Below are positions 7,830-15,189 of a DNA stretch of 29,431 nucleotides, piece after piece (within the stretch, counting starts at the first letter, position 1; every line of letters starts with the position of its first letter). Below the pieces are notes generated by a model that saw only the letters and a list, made by a program, of their open reading frames with translations, was not told the DNA's origin and did no database searches. The stretch is from contig JAPLNJ010000559.1 of NCBI GenBank assembly GCA_026692885.1, positions 1-29,431 on the forward strand. Reading direction: 5' to 3'. A program made the translations under genes and the position numbers. This stretch comes from Planctomycetota bacterium (GTDB lineage Bacteria > Planctomycetota > Planctomycetia > Pirellulales > Pirellulaceae).

Positions 7830-7942
7830 GTTTCACCTCCGTTGGGAACACAGACATGATCGCAGACGATGAAAGTGACGCCGCTTTCTTTCCGTTCACG
7901 GAAGTCTTTCGCTGCTAGCATTTGCTTTGGCAAGTCGGACAT
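7826..7942 (-). CDS. Small ORF coupled to the TIR gene
   Basis: A 38-residue frame from the ATG at 7942 (MSDLPKQMLAAKDFRERKES, then GVTFIVCDHVCVPNGGET) whose TGA overlaps the TIR ATG as ATGA. The frame is open to a GTG at 8068, which would give 80 residues. The upstream part is less protein-like, and neither start has a strong ribosome site. The second half contains one strand-like stretch (VTFIVCDHVCV) with two Cys and a His. It may be a small partner or immunity protein for the TIR effector, or a leader that sets its translation. No homology is recognised. Confidence 0.5.
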   Translation of the reverse strand: MSDLPKQMLAAKDFRERKESGVTFIVCDHVCVPNGGET

Positions 7943-8142
7943 GATAGTAGTTTCGTCAATTTGATGCGATGGCCCTGAGAACCAGACAGATGACCGCGAA
8001 GATGGCAGTGTCTCATGGTTGCCTCCGTAGTCCAAGCGTTGCGGCCCCTCGGGCCCCATCTCTAACACCGTGCGACTGTCGCAGGTTCCGAATTCGGTCT
8101 TTCTTCGACGGCACCTCCGTCTTGCGTCCCGCCGGTTCCTGA

Positions 8143-11100
8143 TCAGTAGAGCTTCGCACCGTAAACCAGGAAGTTACGGAAATGGAAGCGGCCGGGCGGC
8201 TGGGCCTTGTCGGTGCCGGGGAGACGCTCGATACGCACGTAACGCGCCTTGAGGCGTTTGTCTTGCAGGTTCACGCGAAACACGGTATCGGCCTTATCAA
8301 ACGTGGCCACTTCGGTCCAAGCCTTGCCGTCGAGCGAGACGGATACTTTGAGCGGGACGGCCCACTGGAATTCTCCCCCCGTGGGCGCGTGCTCATAACG
8401 CTGCAACAACACGATGCCACTGAGTTCCCCTTCGCCAGGCAACTGGACTTGGGCCCAAGGTTTCTCCTCGTTGTTGGTGTCGAAGTAGCCGCCAAAGCCG
8501 CCGGTCAGAACCTGCCCGTAGGAGAGCGGGCGGTCGTGCTGGCAGGCGCTGCTGGTCTGCAGCAGGCCATCCTTGCTGAGCAACTCGCCAGTGAATGGTT
8601 CATACTTGGGAACAGCGGCCGCCTGCGCGGCAATCAGATGAACATCCTCCGGCTTGAGCGGCGGCAGCAGCTTCGCGGCCATGTCGCGCCAGAGCCGGTA
8701 ACTGACCAGATCACTCGCCTCGCTGGCCTTCCGGATGCCGGTCGTCAGTGTGCTGACAAGCAGGTTCTTGTCCAAGGCTGCGCCCTGCGCATGGAAGAGC
8801 GATTCCATCACCTTGGCATAGCCGGGCGCTGTCGCCGGGTTACCGGCAAAACGATTCCCGCCCCAGCTCAGCACGCTGCCGAAAATCCAGTTGCCATCCG
8901 GCTTCGGGCTATGATGGATCGCGAGCAGGCGGCCAAAGAACTCCACGGCCAGTGCCGGATCTCCGAGGCTGTCCGCTTGCCAGTTGAGCAGTCCGTCGTA
9001 GGGAAAACCTTCCGGCTTGAGCCACCTCTCTTGACACAGCTCCTGGTGGCAGGCCACCAACACCGCCATCCGCTCGGCCGGCGGCAATCCGGGCAGCGCC
9101 TTTTCGAGACACCGGCGGACGATCGCCCATCCCGCTTCGTGGGCGACTGCCAGCTCGCGCGCCGCGCGACGGGCGAGATCCAGCCAGGTCGCGGCGGGCA
9201 GGTCTTTTACGGTCTCCAGCAGCTTCACGTAGTCGAGCCAGATCCCGAAGTTGGCTGGTTGCGCCGCGATGGCCTGGTCGTACGTATGGACCCAGTCGGT
9301 GGCCGCCGCCGTCAGTGCACCCGTCACCGCGACGTTCAGGTGCAGGGCCCCGCCCCCCTGGCTGAACTCGACGCGCAGGGCATGCCGGCCGGCGGCCAGC
9401 GTGAAGTCCTGCTCCTGACGGCTGCAGTTCGCCTCGACGATGGTCTGGCCATCCACAAGCACGCGGCTGCCGTCGTCGGAGTGTGTGCTGATACGGATCA
9501 GGTCCTGGCCCGCGACCTCCAGCTCGCCCTCCCAGACAACGCCAAAGTTGACGGGCGGATTGGGCTGGATAGTCGCCAAGTCAATCGTGTCGCACGTCCC
9601 CGTGCGGTCCGGCGTGAGCTGGGAGAAGTCGGGCAGCCCCGCGCTGACTCCCTGCCGGTACAGGCGGTACCGCAGCCCGGGCAGGAGGCGGACCTGGGCG
9701 ACGGCGCGGGTCGCCTGGAGTTGCGCCACCCAGCCCCGACGCGTGGCCGCCATGAATCGTTCGACGTCCTGATGCACCGGCTCGTACAGGCGGTGCAGGG
9801 TGGAATAGCCTGTGCCCTCCCAATCGGGCACGCTCACGTAGCTGGGCCACGTGACGTTGTTGGCCACCGGCCATTCCTGGCCCACGCGGATGATGTAGGC
9901 ACAGTGCCCGGGTTGGCCGATCGCGGTCGACGGGATCCCGTGGACCTGAGCGGCGGCCGAACCGTACGTGGACACCGTACCACAGACGCCGCCCACTTGA
10001 CGGTGCGCCGGAAACGGCCGGTTCCCAGTACCCGTGCCGTAGACGTGGGCCCACGGGGCGATGTAGTTCCACTGATCCTGAACGGTGAGGCCGTACACGT
10101 TGAAGCTGACGTAGCGGACGGCACCGTGGGCGCCGAAGTAATCCCGCAGCCTCGTCTGCCGGTCATCCAGGAGGAATTGAAAGTCCCGAGCCGTGCCATA
10201 GGTGGGCACGGCCCAGCGCAGCCCGCGCACGTCCAAGCTCTCGAAGCTGACATGCAGCAGCCCGTCCCGCAGCGACTGCTGGATGTGCCGGAAGCGGTCC
10301 ACGAGCCGGTAACGCGAACCAGGGCCCCACTGCAACGCGAGCGCGGTGGCCAGACGCTGGCTCAGCGGCCCTTCCCAATTCGGCCCGTGTCGGCGGAGCA
10401 CGTAGAGATTCTCCAACGCCTGCGGCCAATCCGCTTTGCCGGCCGCGAGGAACGATTCCAACCAGTCGGGAGCCTCGAACAGCGTCTGGAGAAATGCCGC
10501 CCCGCCGTCGTACGCGACCAAGGCCGCCACTTTTCCTTCTCCACAGACCCGAATCAACTCCGACTGCGCCAGGCTGGTACGCAGTGGGGGAGAATCGATG
10601 ATCCGTTGGGTTCCTCCATCGCCTTGCGCCGCGGCCAGCAAGACGTCGCCGAGTTTCCGCCGGAGGGCCGCGATCTCGCCGCGCGCCAGCATTCCGGACA
10701 GCTCATCCGTCGCCGCGGGGCCGGCGGCGAGGGGTGGCGCCGGCAGCAGTTGCGGTTCGACCGCGAACTGGCCGTTGATGTCGGTGTGGCTGTCTGCGGC
10801 TTCCACCTCCACCCGCAGTGTCACGTTCCAACCGGCGCGCCAGTCCTGGAAATCCAGGTCTACTTCCACCCCGGCGTGGGTAGGGCCGAGGCCGGCATCC
10901 GGTCGGGCTTCCACCAGAACCTTTCCGCTGTCGAGCAAGGCGATCCGTCGCACTTTCAGTTCGTCTTTTCCGCCCGAATAGGTCAGCCGCAACTTGTACG
11001 GCCCGGCGTGGTCGAAGAAGTACGCCGTGTCGGTCATGTCCCACGTATTCAGGCCGGGTTTGACCTGGTTTGCCGCCCAGCCGTAGGTCAGCATGGGCGT

Positions 11101-12111
11101 CGCGGAACGATAGCGCAGGCCGAGTTCGCCCCGCGCGCCGATGCCCCAGAAGGTGTCGGGATCAAACGCCGCGATTTCGCGCTGCACGTCGAAACGCTGT
11201 TCCTCGTGTTTCGGCCAGCGCGCAGTGATGTGATACTTGGCGATCATGATGCGCTGGATGCGTTCGTGGTCGAGCACCCGGTTGCGCGGGTCTTTCAACT
11301 CCTTGTCGATCCGGGCCAACGCCTCCTCGTAGTCCGCGTCGGTCAGTTCCTGCTTCTCCAACGCCTTCGCCCAACTCGGTTCGGTCCACGGCACACCGTC
11401 GCGCGGATCGCCGCTGAAGCCGAGCCAGCGGACCGCCCCGCTTTCGTCTTGGGGATCAGCCGCGCGGATCTTGTCGTGAATGAACTTGTAGCAGTTCTCA
11501 TTGCCCGCCCAGTTGGCGAAGCCCAACCGCTCCAGGCTCTGACGAAGCAACTCAGCCCGCTCCCGGCCTGACGCGGCCTCGGCCTGCGCCCACAGGGCGT
11601 CGCGTTGCTCACGCACGGCGCGCAGTTCCTTGACGCGTGCCGCCAGCGTGGCCGGCGTCAGGCCCAACCGCGGTTTGTTCTCACAAGCCACCGCCCGGCC
11701 CGCGCGGTCCAGCAGCGCCACTCGTGGACAGTAGGTGGTGTCCCACCAGGAGAACTTGCGGTTCTTGGCTTTCACCTCTTGCACATCAGCCGCCTGACCG
11801 CTGTCGTCCTGCTCGGTGAGATCCACGGCCAACAGGATGAAGCCATCGCCCAGCTCCTGGGCGAATTCGTCCCGGAGCCAGATGTCGTGGTACAGCGTTT
11901 CCCCCAGCCGGTTCCAATCGCTCCCCCGCTGGAGCACCGCGATGTCCTTACCGGTGGCCTGCGCGCGGGCCAGGGCCTCCTCGTAATGCGCCGCCCGCTC
12001 GGCCGCAACCAGCGGCGGTGCCGCTGTGGAGGCCGCGGGCGGGAGCCCTGCCAGCAGCGCCAGGGCGGTGATGAGGCAGGCCACGAAGCGGCGGGCGGCG
12101 TGGTCTTTCAC
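8143..12111 (-). CDS. Giant secreted thioredoxin-like / transglutaminase / PA14 / discoidin protein
   Basis: 1322 aa from a GTG at 12111, preceded by AGGAG about eight bases upstream and followed by a signal peptide (VKDHAARRFVACLITALALL). Approximate order: 33-170, a thioredoxin-like fold lacking the CxxC pair (QRGSDWNRLGE in its place); 310-460, a helical region and a beta-sandwich; 660-790, a transglutaminase-like core with GGVCGTVS (Cys710), GQPGHCAY (His736) and VPDWEG (Asp763) as a plausible triad; 808-933, a PA14 domain (STHSDDGSRVLVDG); 933-1160, helical repeats; 1175-1322, an F5/8 type C (discoidin) domain ending RNFLVYGAKLY. PA14 and discoidin domains usually bind carbohydrate, so it may process or bind an extracellular glycan or glycoprotein. 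Its substrate is unknown. It is transcribed alone, and an IS630 remnant lies upstream. Confidence 0.85.
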   Translation of the reverse strand: MKDHAARRFVACLITALALLAGLPPAASTAAPPLVAAERAAHYEEALARAQATGKDIAVLQRGSDWNRLGETLYHDIWLRDEFAQELGDGFILLAVDLTEQDDSGQAADVQEVKAKNRKFSWWDTTYCPRVALLDRAGRAVACENKPRLGLTPATLAARVKELRAVREQRDALWAQAEAASGRERAELLRQSLERLGFANWAGNENCYKFIHDKIRAADPQDESGAVRWLGFSGDPRDGVPWTEPSWAKALEKQELTDADYEEALARIDKELKDPRNRVLDHERIQRIMIAKYHITARWPKHEEQRFDVQREIAAFDPDTFWGIGARGELGLRYRSATPMLTYGWAANQVKPGLNTWDMTDTAYFFDHAGPYKLRLTYSGGKDELKVRRIALLDSGKVLVEARPDAGLGPTHAGVEVDLDFQDWRAGWNVTLRVEVEAADSHTDINGQFAVEPQLLPAPPLAAGPAATDELSGMLARGEIAALRRKLGDVLLAAAQGDGGTQRIIDSPPLRTSLAQSELIRVCGEGKVAALVAYDGGAAFLQTLFEAPDWLESFLAAGKADWPQALENLYVLRRHGPNWEGPLSQRLATALALQWGPGSRYRLVDRFRHIQQSLRDGLLHVSFESLDVRGLRWAVPTYGTARDFQFLLDDRQTRLRDYFGAHGAVRYVSFNVYGLTVQDQWNYIAPWAHVYGTGTGNRPFPAHRQVGGVCGTVSTYGSAAAQVHGIPSTAIGQPGHCAYIIRVGQEWPVANNVTWPSYVSVPDWEGTGYSTLHRLYEPVHQDVERFMAATRRGWVAQLQATRAVAQVRLLPGLRYRLYRQGVSAGLPDFSQLTPDRTGTCDTIDLATIQPNPPVNFGVVWEGELEVAGQDLIRISTHSDDGSRVLVDGQTIVEANCSRQEQDFTLAAGRHALRVEFSQGGGALHLNVAVTGALTAAATDWVHTYDQAIAAQPANFGIWLDYVKLLETVKDLPAATWLDLARRAARELAVAHEAGWAIVRRCLEKALPGLPPAERMAVLVACHQELCQERWLKPEGFPYDGLLNWQADSLGDPALAVEFFGRLLAIHHSPKPDGNWIFGSVLSWGGNRFAGNPATAPGYAKVMESLFHAQGAALDKNLLVSTLTTGIRKASEASDLVSYRLWRDMAAKLLPPLKPEDVHLIAAQAAAVPKYEPFTGELLSKDGLLQTSSACQHDRPLSYGQVLTGGFGGYFDTNNEEKPWAQVQLPGEGELSGIVLLQRYEHAPTGGEFQWAVPLKVSVSLDGKAWTEVATFDKADTVFRVNLQDKRLKARYVRIERLPGTDKAQPPGRFHFRNFLVYGAKLY

Positions 12112-12154
12112 GGGGATTCTCCTGGAGGACGGGTCAAACCGGACAAGGGGCTGA

Positions 12155-12505
12155 ACTAACGAACGAATTCTAGCAGAACTCAAGGCCCTCCGGGACGCCA
12201 AGCCTGGAGCGGGGGAGCAAGGCCTGTCTCGCAGAGAAGGAAGTGGACACCCCCGTAGCTTGGAAGGAATTACGGAGGAACAATGGCGAGGGATTGTCCT
12301 GAAACCGGCATCGGAGTTTGGCTTTGAGACCGATTTCTGGACCTGCGGACGTATACGTCGGATCCTTGAGGAACGTTGGACCGTCAAGGTGTCCGTCCCC
12401 ACGATCTGGCGCAGATTGCGTGAAGCTGGCCTGACGTATCAGAATCCGGAGCGAGAGTACTTTGAGAAGGACGACAAACAGCGAGAAGAATGGCCGCGGG
12501 GTATG
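12155..12505 (+). pseudogene. IS630-family transposase remnant
   Basis: A plus-strand frame carries the winged-helix DNA-binding half of an IS630-type transposase: LAELKALRD, then GHPRSLEGITEEQWRGIVL, FGFETDFWTCGRIRRILEE, VSVPTIWRRLREAGLTYQNP and an EREYFEKDD end. The DDE catalytic domain that should follow is absent; after about 12505 the frame runs into low-complexity Gly/Pro/Arg sequence. No inverted repeats were seen around it. It is a dead fragment lying between the starts and ends of two minus-strand genes. Confidence 0.75.
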
Positions 12506-12614
12506 GCGCGCGAAGGCGGGCCGAAGGCCCGGCAGCCCGTAAACGGCGGGTCGGCGGTTCGAGTCGGTTCCGGGGAAGTTTACGGGGCATGCCCACCGAC
12601 GACGCCGTTTCATG

Positions 12615-14894
12615 CTATTTCGGAAGCAGGGCAGCCCGCAGCGGGTAGATCTGCGTATTGAGTTGGCGCATCGAGTCGACCAGGTCACGATGCGGCTCAA
12701 ACTCGCTGTCGACAAAGCCGCGGGAATTGTCCTGAGCGTCGCCGCTGTACTTGAACCAGTGCCAGCCGACGCAGTTGCGGTTGCCAAGCATACCGATACA
12801 GAGGTTCTGGTAGAACAGCCCGCGATCCCGCTGCGAGCGCACGCGGAAACCAGCCCCAGTGGTTTCCACCTCGGCCGACGCGAGGCTCATCGCATACCAC
12901 TCGGAGTTGAGGATGGGACGCTGGGACAGCTCTGCCCAGTGGTCCATTTGCGGGTCGTCGTTGGACCAGTGGTGGTACATGTTGATGCTGACCACATCGA
13001 GCGGCCGGCTGCCGCGCAACGTGCCGTCGTTGATGTTGCGACCATTCAAACGGCTGCCCAGGTACAGGTGCTGGGGGTCGTACTTGAGGATGGCTTGCCG
13101 CACGGTGGAGTAATAGCGTTCCGCGACGGTGGCCACAAACGCTAACTGATCGGCTTCGGTGGCGTGCTCGGCCTGCTTCTGATGGGCCGCGAGCCACGCC
13201 TCCGCTGCCTGATGGCCCGGGTCCGAAGCAGGCAGCCTTAGGTAGCAGGACAGTCCGTCGGGACGGAACGGCAGCTCGTTGTCCGACAGGTGGCCCAGCA
13301 GCCAGGGGTCGTCCTTGGTGGCCGCCAGGCCCTGAGCCAGCTGATCGCAGAAATCGGGGAACTCCTTGTCGAACACCGGTATCGTGCGCTCGGGGAAACG
13401 TCGCTCGCCGTTGGACCTGGGCCGCCGCTTGTCGTAGGCACCCATAAAGCTAGTCGTCGTCACGTAGGCCATGCGTTCCGTGAGCTGGTTGCAGGTGGCG
13501 GCGTCCGACCACCGGCCCAGCGTATTGAAGCCGCACTCCTTGAGCAGTCGCACTGTATGCTCGGCCCACTGCGTAGTACCGCCGAACTTCTTGTCGGCGG
13601 CGTCTACGGGAAATCCGCTGAGGTTCACCGAGCAGAGCCCGACGCTAATGAAAGGGCAGCCCTCGGGATCCACCAGCGTCCAGTTTCCACCGACGCGCTC
13701 GGTCCGGAAGAACCCCGCGGCGCGCAGCCGCTCGCCGGCGGCGAGCCCGCCGTACTGGCTCATGGGTGCTTTGCCCGAGGGCAGACCGGTCACGTCCGCA
13801 GCCGTGCGCACCGGGACTCGCTGCCAACGGCGGGCGTCGAGCCGTTCGGCGGTCGTTCCTGGCGGCGACTCAGGCAATCCGTGCGGGGTGGCGGCGCAGG
13901 GCTGGGGCGGCAACGCGGCAAGTTTCAACGTGAAGCAGAACTGGTTCTGCGGGTCGGTCAGGTACTTGTCGAGCACCGGCGAGTAGGCTTTGACCTGCAC
14001 GCCGCGACCGTCGGGCAAGAACTCCAGTAGGCGCAGGAAGCCCTGGCCGTTGCCGCGCAGAGCCTCGTAGTCGTTGAGGATCTGATGGACGACGTTGCCG
14101 TGCTGGCCCTCGGAAGCCAGGTAGGCCACCCCGCCGGTGCGCACATGGCCGCAAACCACCAGCAGCACGTTGGCGTGGCGCGCGACCAGCTTCTGCCAGA
14201 GTTCCTCGCCATCATTGCCGTCGTCGGCATAGCCGTGCGGATTTGCCCGTTGCCTGCCTTTGGTGTGGTCGAATCGCGTGTTGTCGCGGAAGAGGTAGGC
14301 GTGGGTGGCGATAATTGCCAGACGCTCGGGGTAGCGGCTCAGAATCTGGTCGGCCCAGGCGATTACCGCGTCGCGCGGCGCAAACTCCAGGCCGAGAATT
14401 AGCCACGGGCGCTCGCCGATCGTCAGCAAGTGGTAGCTGTTCTCCAGCCTGCCGTCCTCGTAGACGCCACCGAAAGTCGGCCAGGGCTTGAACGCCGCCA
14501 GCGGGAAGTACTCGTTGAGCCGGGTTTGTCGGCCAGCACCGGCGTAGTCGTGATTACCCGTGATCAGCACGTACGGGACCTGGCCATCCAGCAGACTCAG
14601 CGAGCGTTTGGCCACGTCCCATTCTTGCGGGGCGTCGTGCGCAGTGATGTCGCCCATGTGGACGACGTACGCGATGCGGCGGGGGGCTTGTTGGGTGGCG
14701 ACCCATCTGGTCTGCGCCTCGAAGAACTGCGGGCGGGACTTGGTGTACTGTTGCGTGTCGGGCAGCAGCACCAGGGTGGTGCTCTCATCCACCCACGGCA
14801 GCGGCTCTTGGGCGAACGCGCGCAGGACGCAACCGAGGACGCAGGTCAACACGCCCAGCCGAGCGAGATGCCGCCATCGACAGAAGCCTGACAT
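12615..14894 (-). CDS. Secreted metallophosphoesterase-glycoside hydrolase fusion
   Basis: 759 aa. The ATG at 14894 has an AAAGGG site upstream and opens a signal peptide ending near residue 28 (VLRAFAQE). Residues 35-300 are a calcineurin-type metallophosphoesterase: PDTQQY with Asp46, HMGDI with Asp82, GNHD at 113-116, ATHAY with His198 and CGHV with His250. Residues 380-755 resemble a clan GH-A (TIM-barrel) glycosidase of the agarase-like or GH42-like kind, with LLGHLSDNE (Glu540, likely acid/base) and RPILNSEW (Glu665, likely nucleophile), plus LDVVSINMYHHW. A Pro-rich linker (about 330-350) joins them. The pairing suggests one protein that removes phosphate and cleaves a glycan, or uses the first domain for another diester. 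The substrate is unknown. Confidence 0.85.
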   Translation of the reverse strand: MSGFCRWRHLARLGVLTCVLGCVLRAFAQEPLPWVDESTTLVLLPDTQQYTKSRPQFFEAQTRWVATQQAPRRIAYVVHMGDITAHDAPQEWDVAKRSLSLLDGQVPYVLITGNHDYAGAGRQTRLNEYFPLAAFKPWPTFGGVYEDGRLENSYHLLTIGERPWLILGLEFAPRDAVIAWADQILSRYPERLAIIATHAYLFRDNTRFDHTKGRQRANPHGYADDGNDGEELWQKLVARHANVLLVVCGHVRTGGVAYLASEGQHGNVVHQILNDYEALRGNGQGFLRLLEFLPDGRGVQVKAYSPVLDKYLTDPQNQFCFTLKLAALPPQPCAATPHGLPESPPGTTAERLDARRWQRVPVRTAADVTGLPSGKAPMSQYGGLAAGERLRAAGFFRTERVGGNWTLVDPEGCPFISVGLCSVNLSGFPVDAADKKFGGTTQWAEHTVRLLKECGFNTLGRWSDAATCNQLTERMAYVTTTSFMGAYDKRRPRSNGERRFPERTIPVFDKEFPDFCDQLAQGLAATKDDPWLLGHLSDNELPFRPDGLSCYLRLPASDPGHQAAEAWLAAHQKQAEHATEADQLAFVATVAERYYSTVRQAILKYDPQHLYLGSRLNGRNINDGTLRGSRPLDVVSINMYHHWSNDDPQMDHWAELSQRPILNSEWYAMSLASAEVETTGAGFRVRSQRDRGLFYQNLCIGMLGNRNCVGWHWFKYSGDAQDNSRGFVDSEFEPHRDLVDSMRQLNTQIYPLRAALLPK

Positions 14895-14979
14895 GGACTT
14901 GCCCTTTCGCGACTGACTGATAGGAATTTCCTTTTCCGACTCAAGTGGGCCAATCTAGCAGGGGCAAGTGGGAAATCAA

Positions 14980-15033
14980 CGGGGTCCCGAGGGGGCAGGG
15001 CGGCCAAGGGCCGCCCTGCCCCCCGAAACCCCG
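14980..15033 (-). terminator. Strong hairpin, likely terminator of the sulfatase operon
   Basis: Bases 14991-15005 pair perfectly with 15009-15023 around an AAG loop, and CGGGGT at 14980-14985 pairs with ACCCCG at 15028-15033 outside. The stem has 15 continuous GC-rich pairs plus six more. It lies 155 bases past the stop of the last operon gene (15190). On the minus strand it is followed by GTTGATTT, a weak T-run, so termination there is plausible but not certain. Confidence 0.55.
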
Positions 15034-15080
15034 TTCCGCTCTGGGACGCCTGTGGAGAGCTTCGGAAGGGAACTCCCCGG

Positions 15081-15179
15081 CCGATCGGGGGGCGGTCCAA
15101 CGCCTGGGACTTTGTGCCGGACGACCCGCAGCTGCCACGCGTGCTGCTCATCGGTGATTCGGTATCGCGCGGCTATCCG
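15081..15179 (+). pseudogene. N-terminal-side fragment of an SGNH/GDSL hydrolase
   Basis: This short plus-strand frame encodes PIGGRSNAWDFVPDDPQLPR followed by VLLIGDSVSRGYP. LLIGDSVSRGY is the block I catalytic motif of SGNH hydrolases, with Ser in GDS as nucleophile. The 20 residues before it match the usual lead-in (WDFVPDDP.LPRVLLIGDS). Homology ends within about ten bases of the stop codon of the convergent gene at 15190, and no later SGNH blocks follow. No start codon or signal peptide is visible upstream, so this is a fragment cut on both sides by rearrangement. Confidence 0.65.
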
Positions 15180-15189
15180 CCGTCGGCGT

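Noticed and set aside
8182..11571. An 1129-codon open frame on the plus strand
   Set aside because: It lies opposite the 1322-aa secreted protein. High GC removes stops from the antisense frame, and no protein family is visible.
12500..12565. A tRNA-like stretch with GGTTCGAGTC and a nearby anticodon-like hairpin
   Set aside because: The would-be T stem has mismatches and two wobble pairs, the 7-base loop lacks U33, and no acceptor stem or D arm fits. The minus-strand translation resembles the false proteins often called over tRNAs, which drew attention to it.
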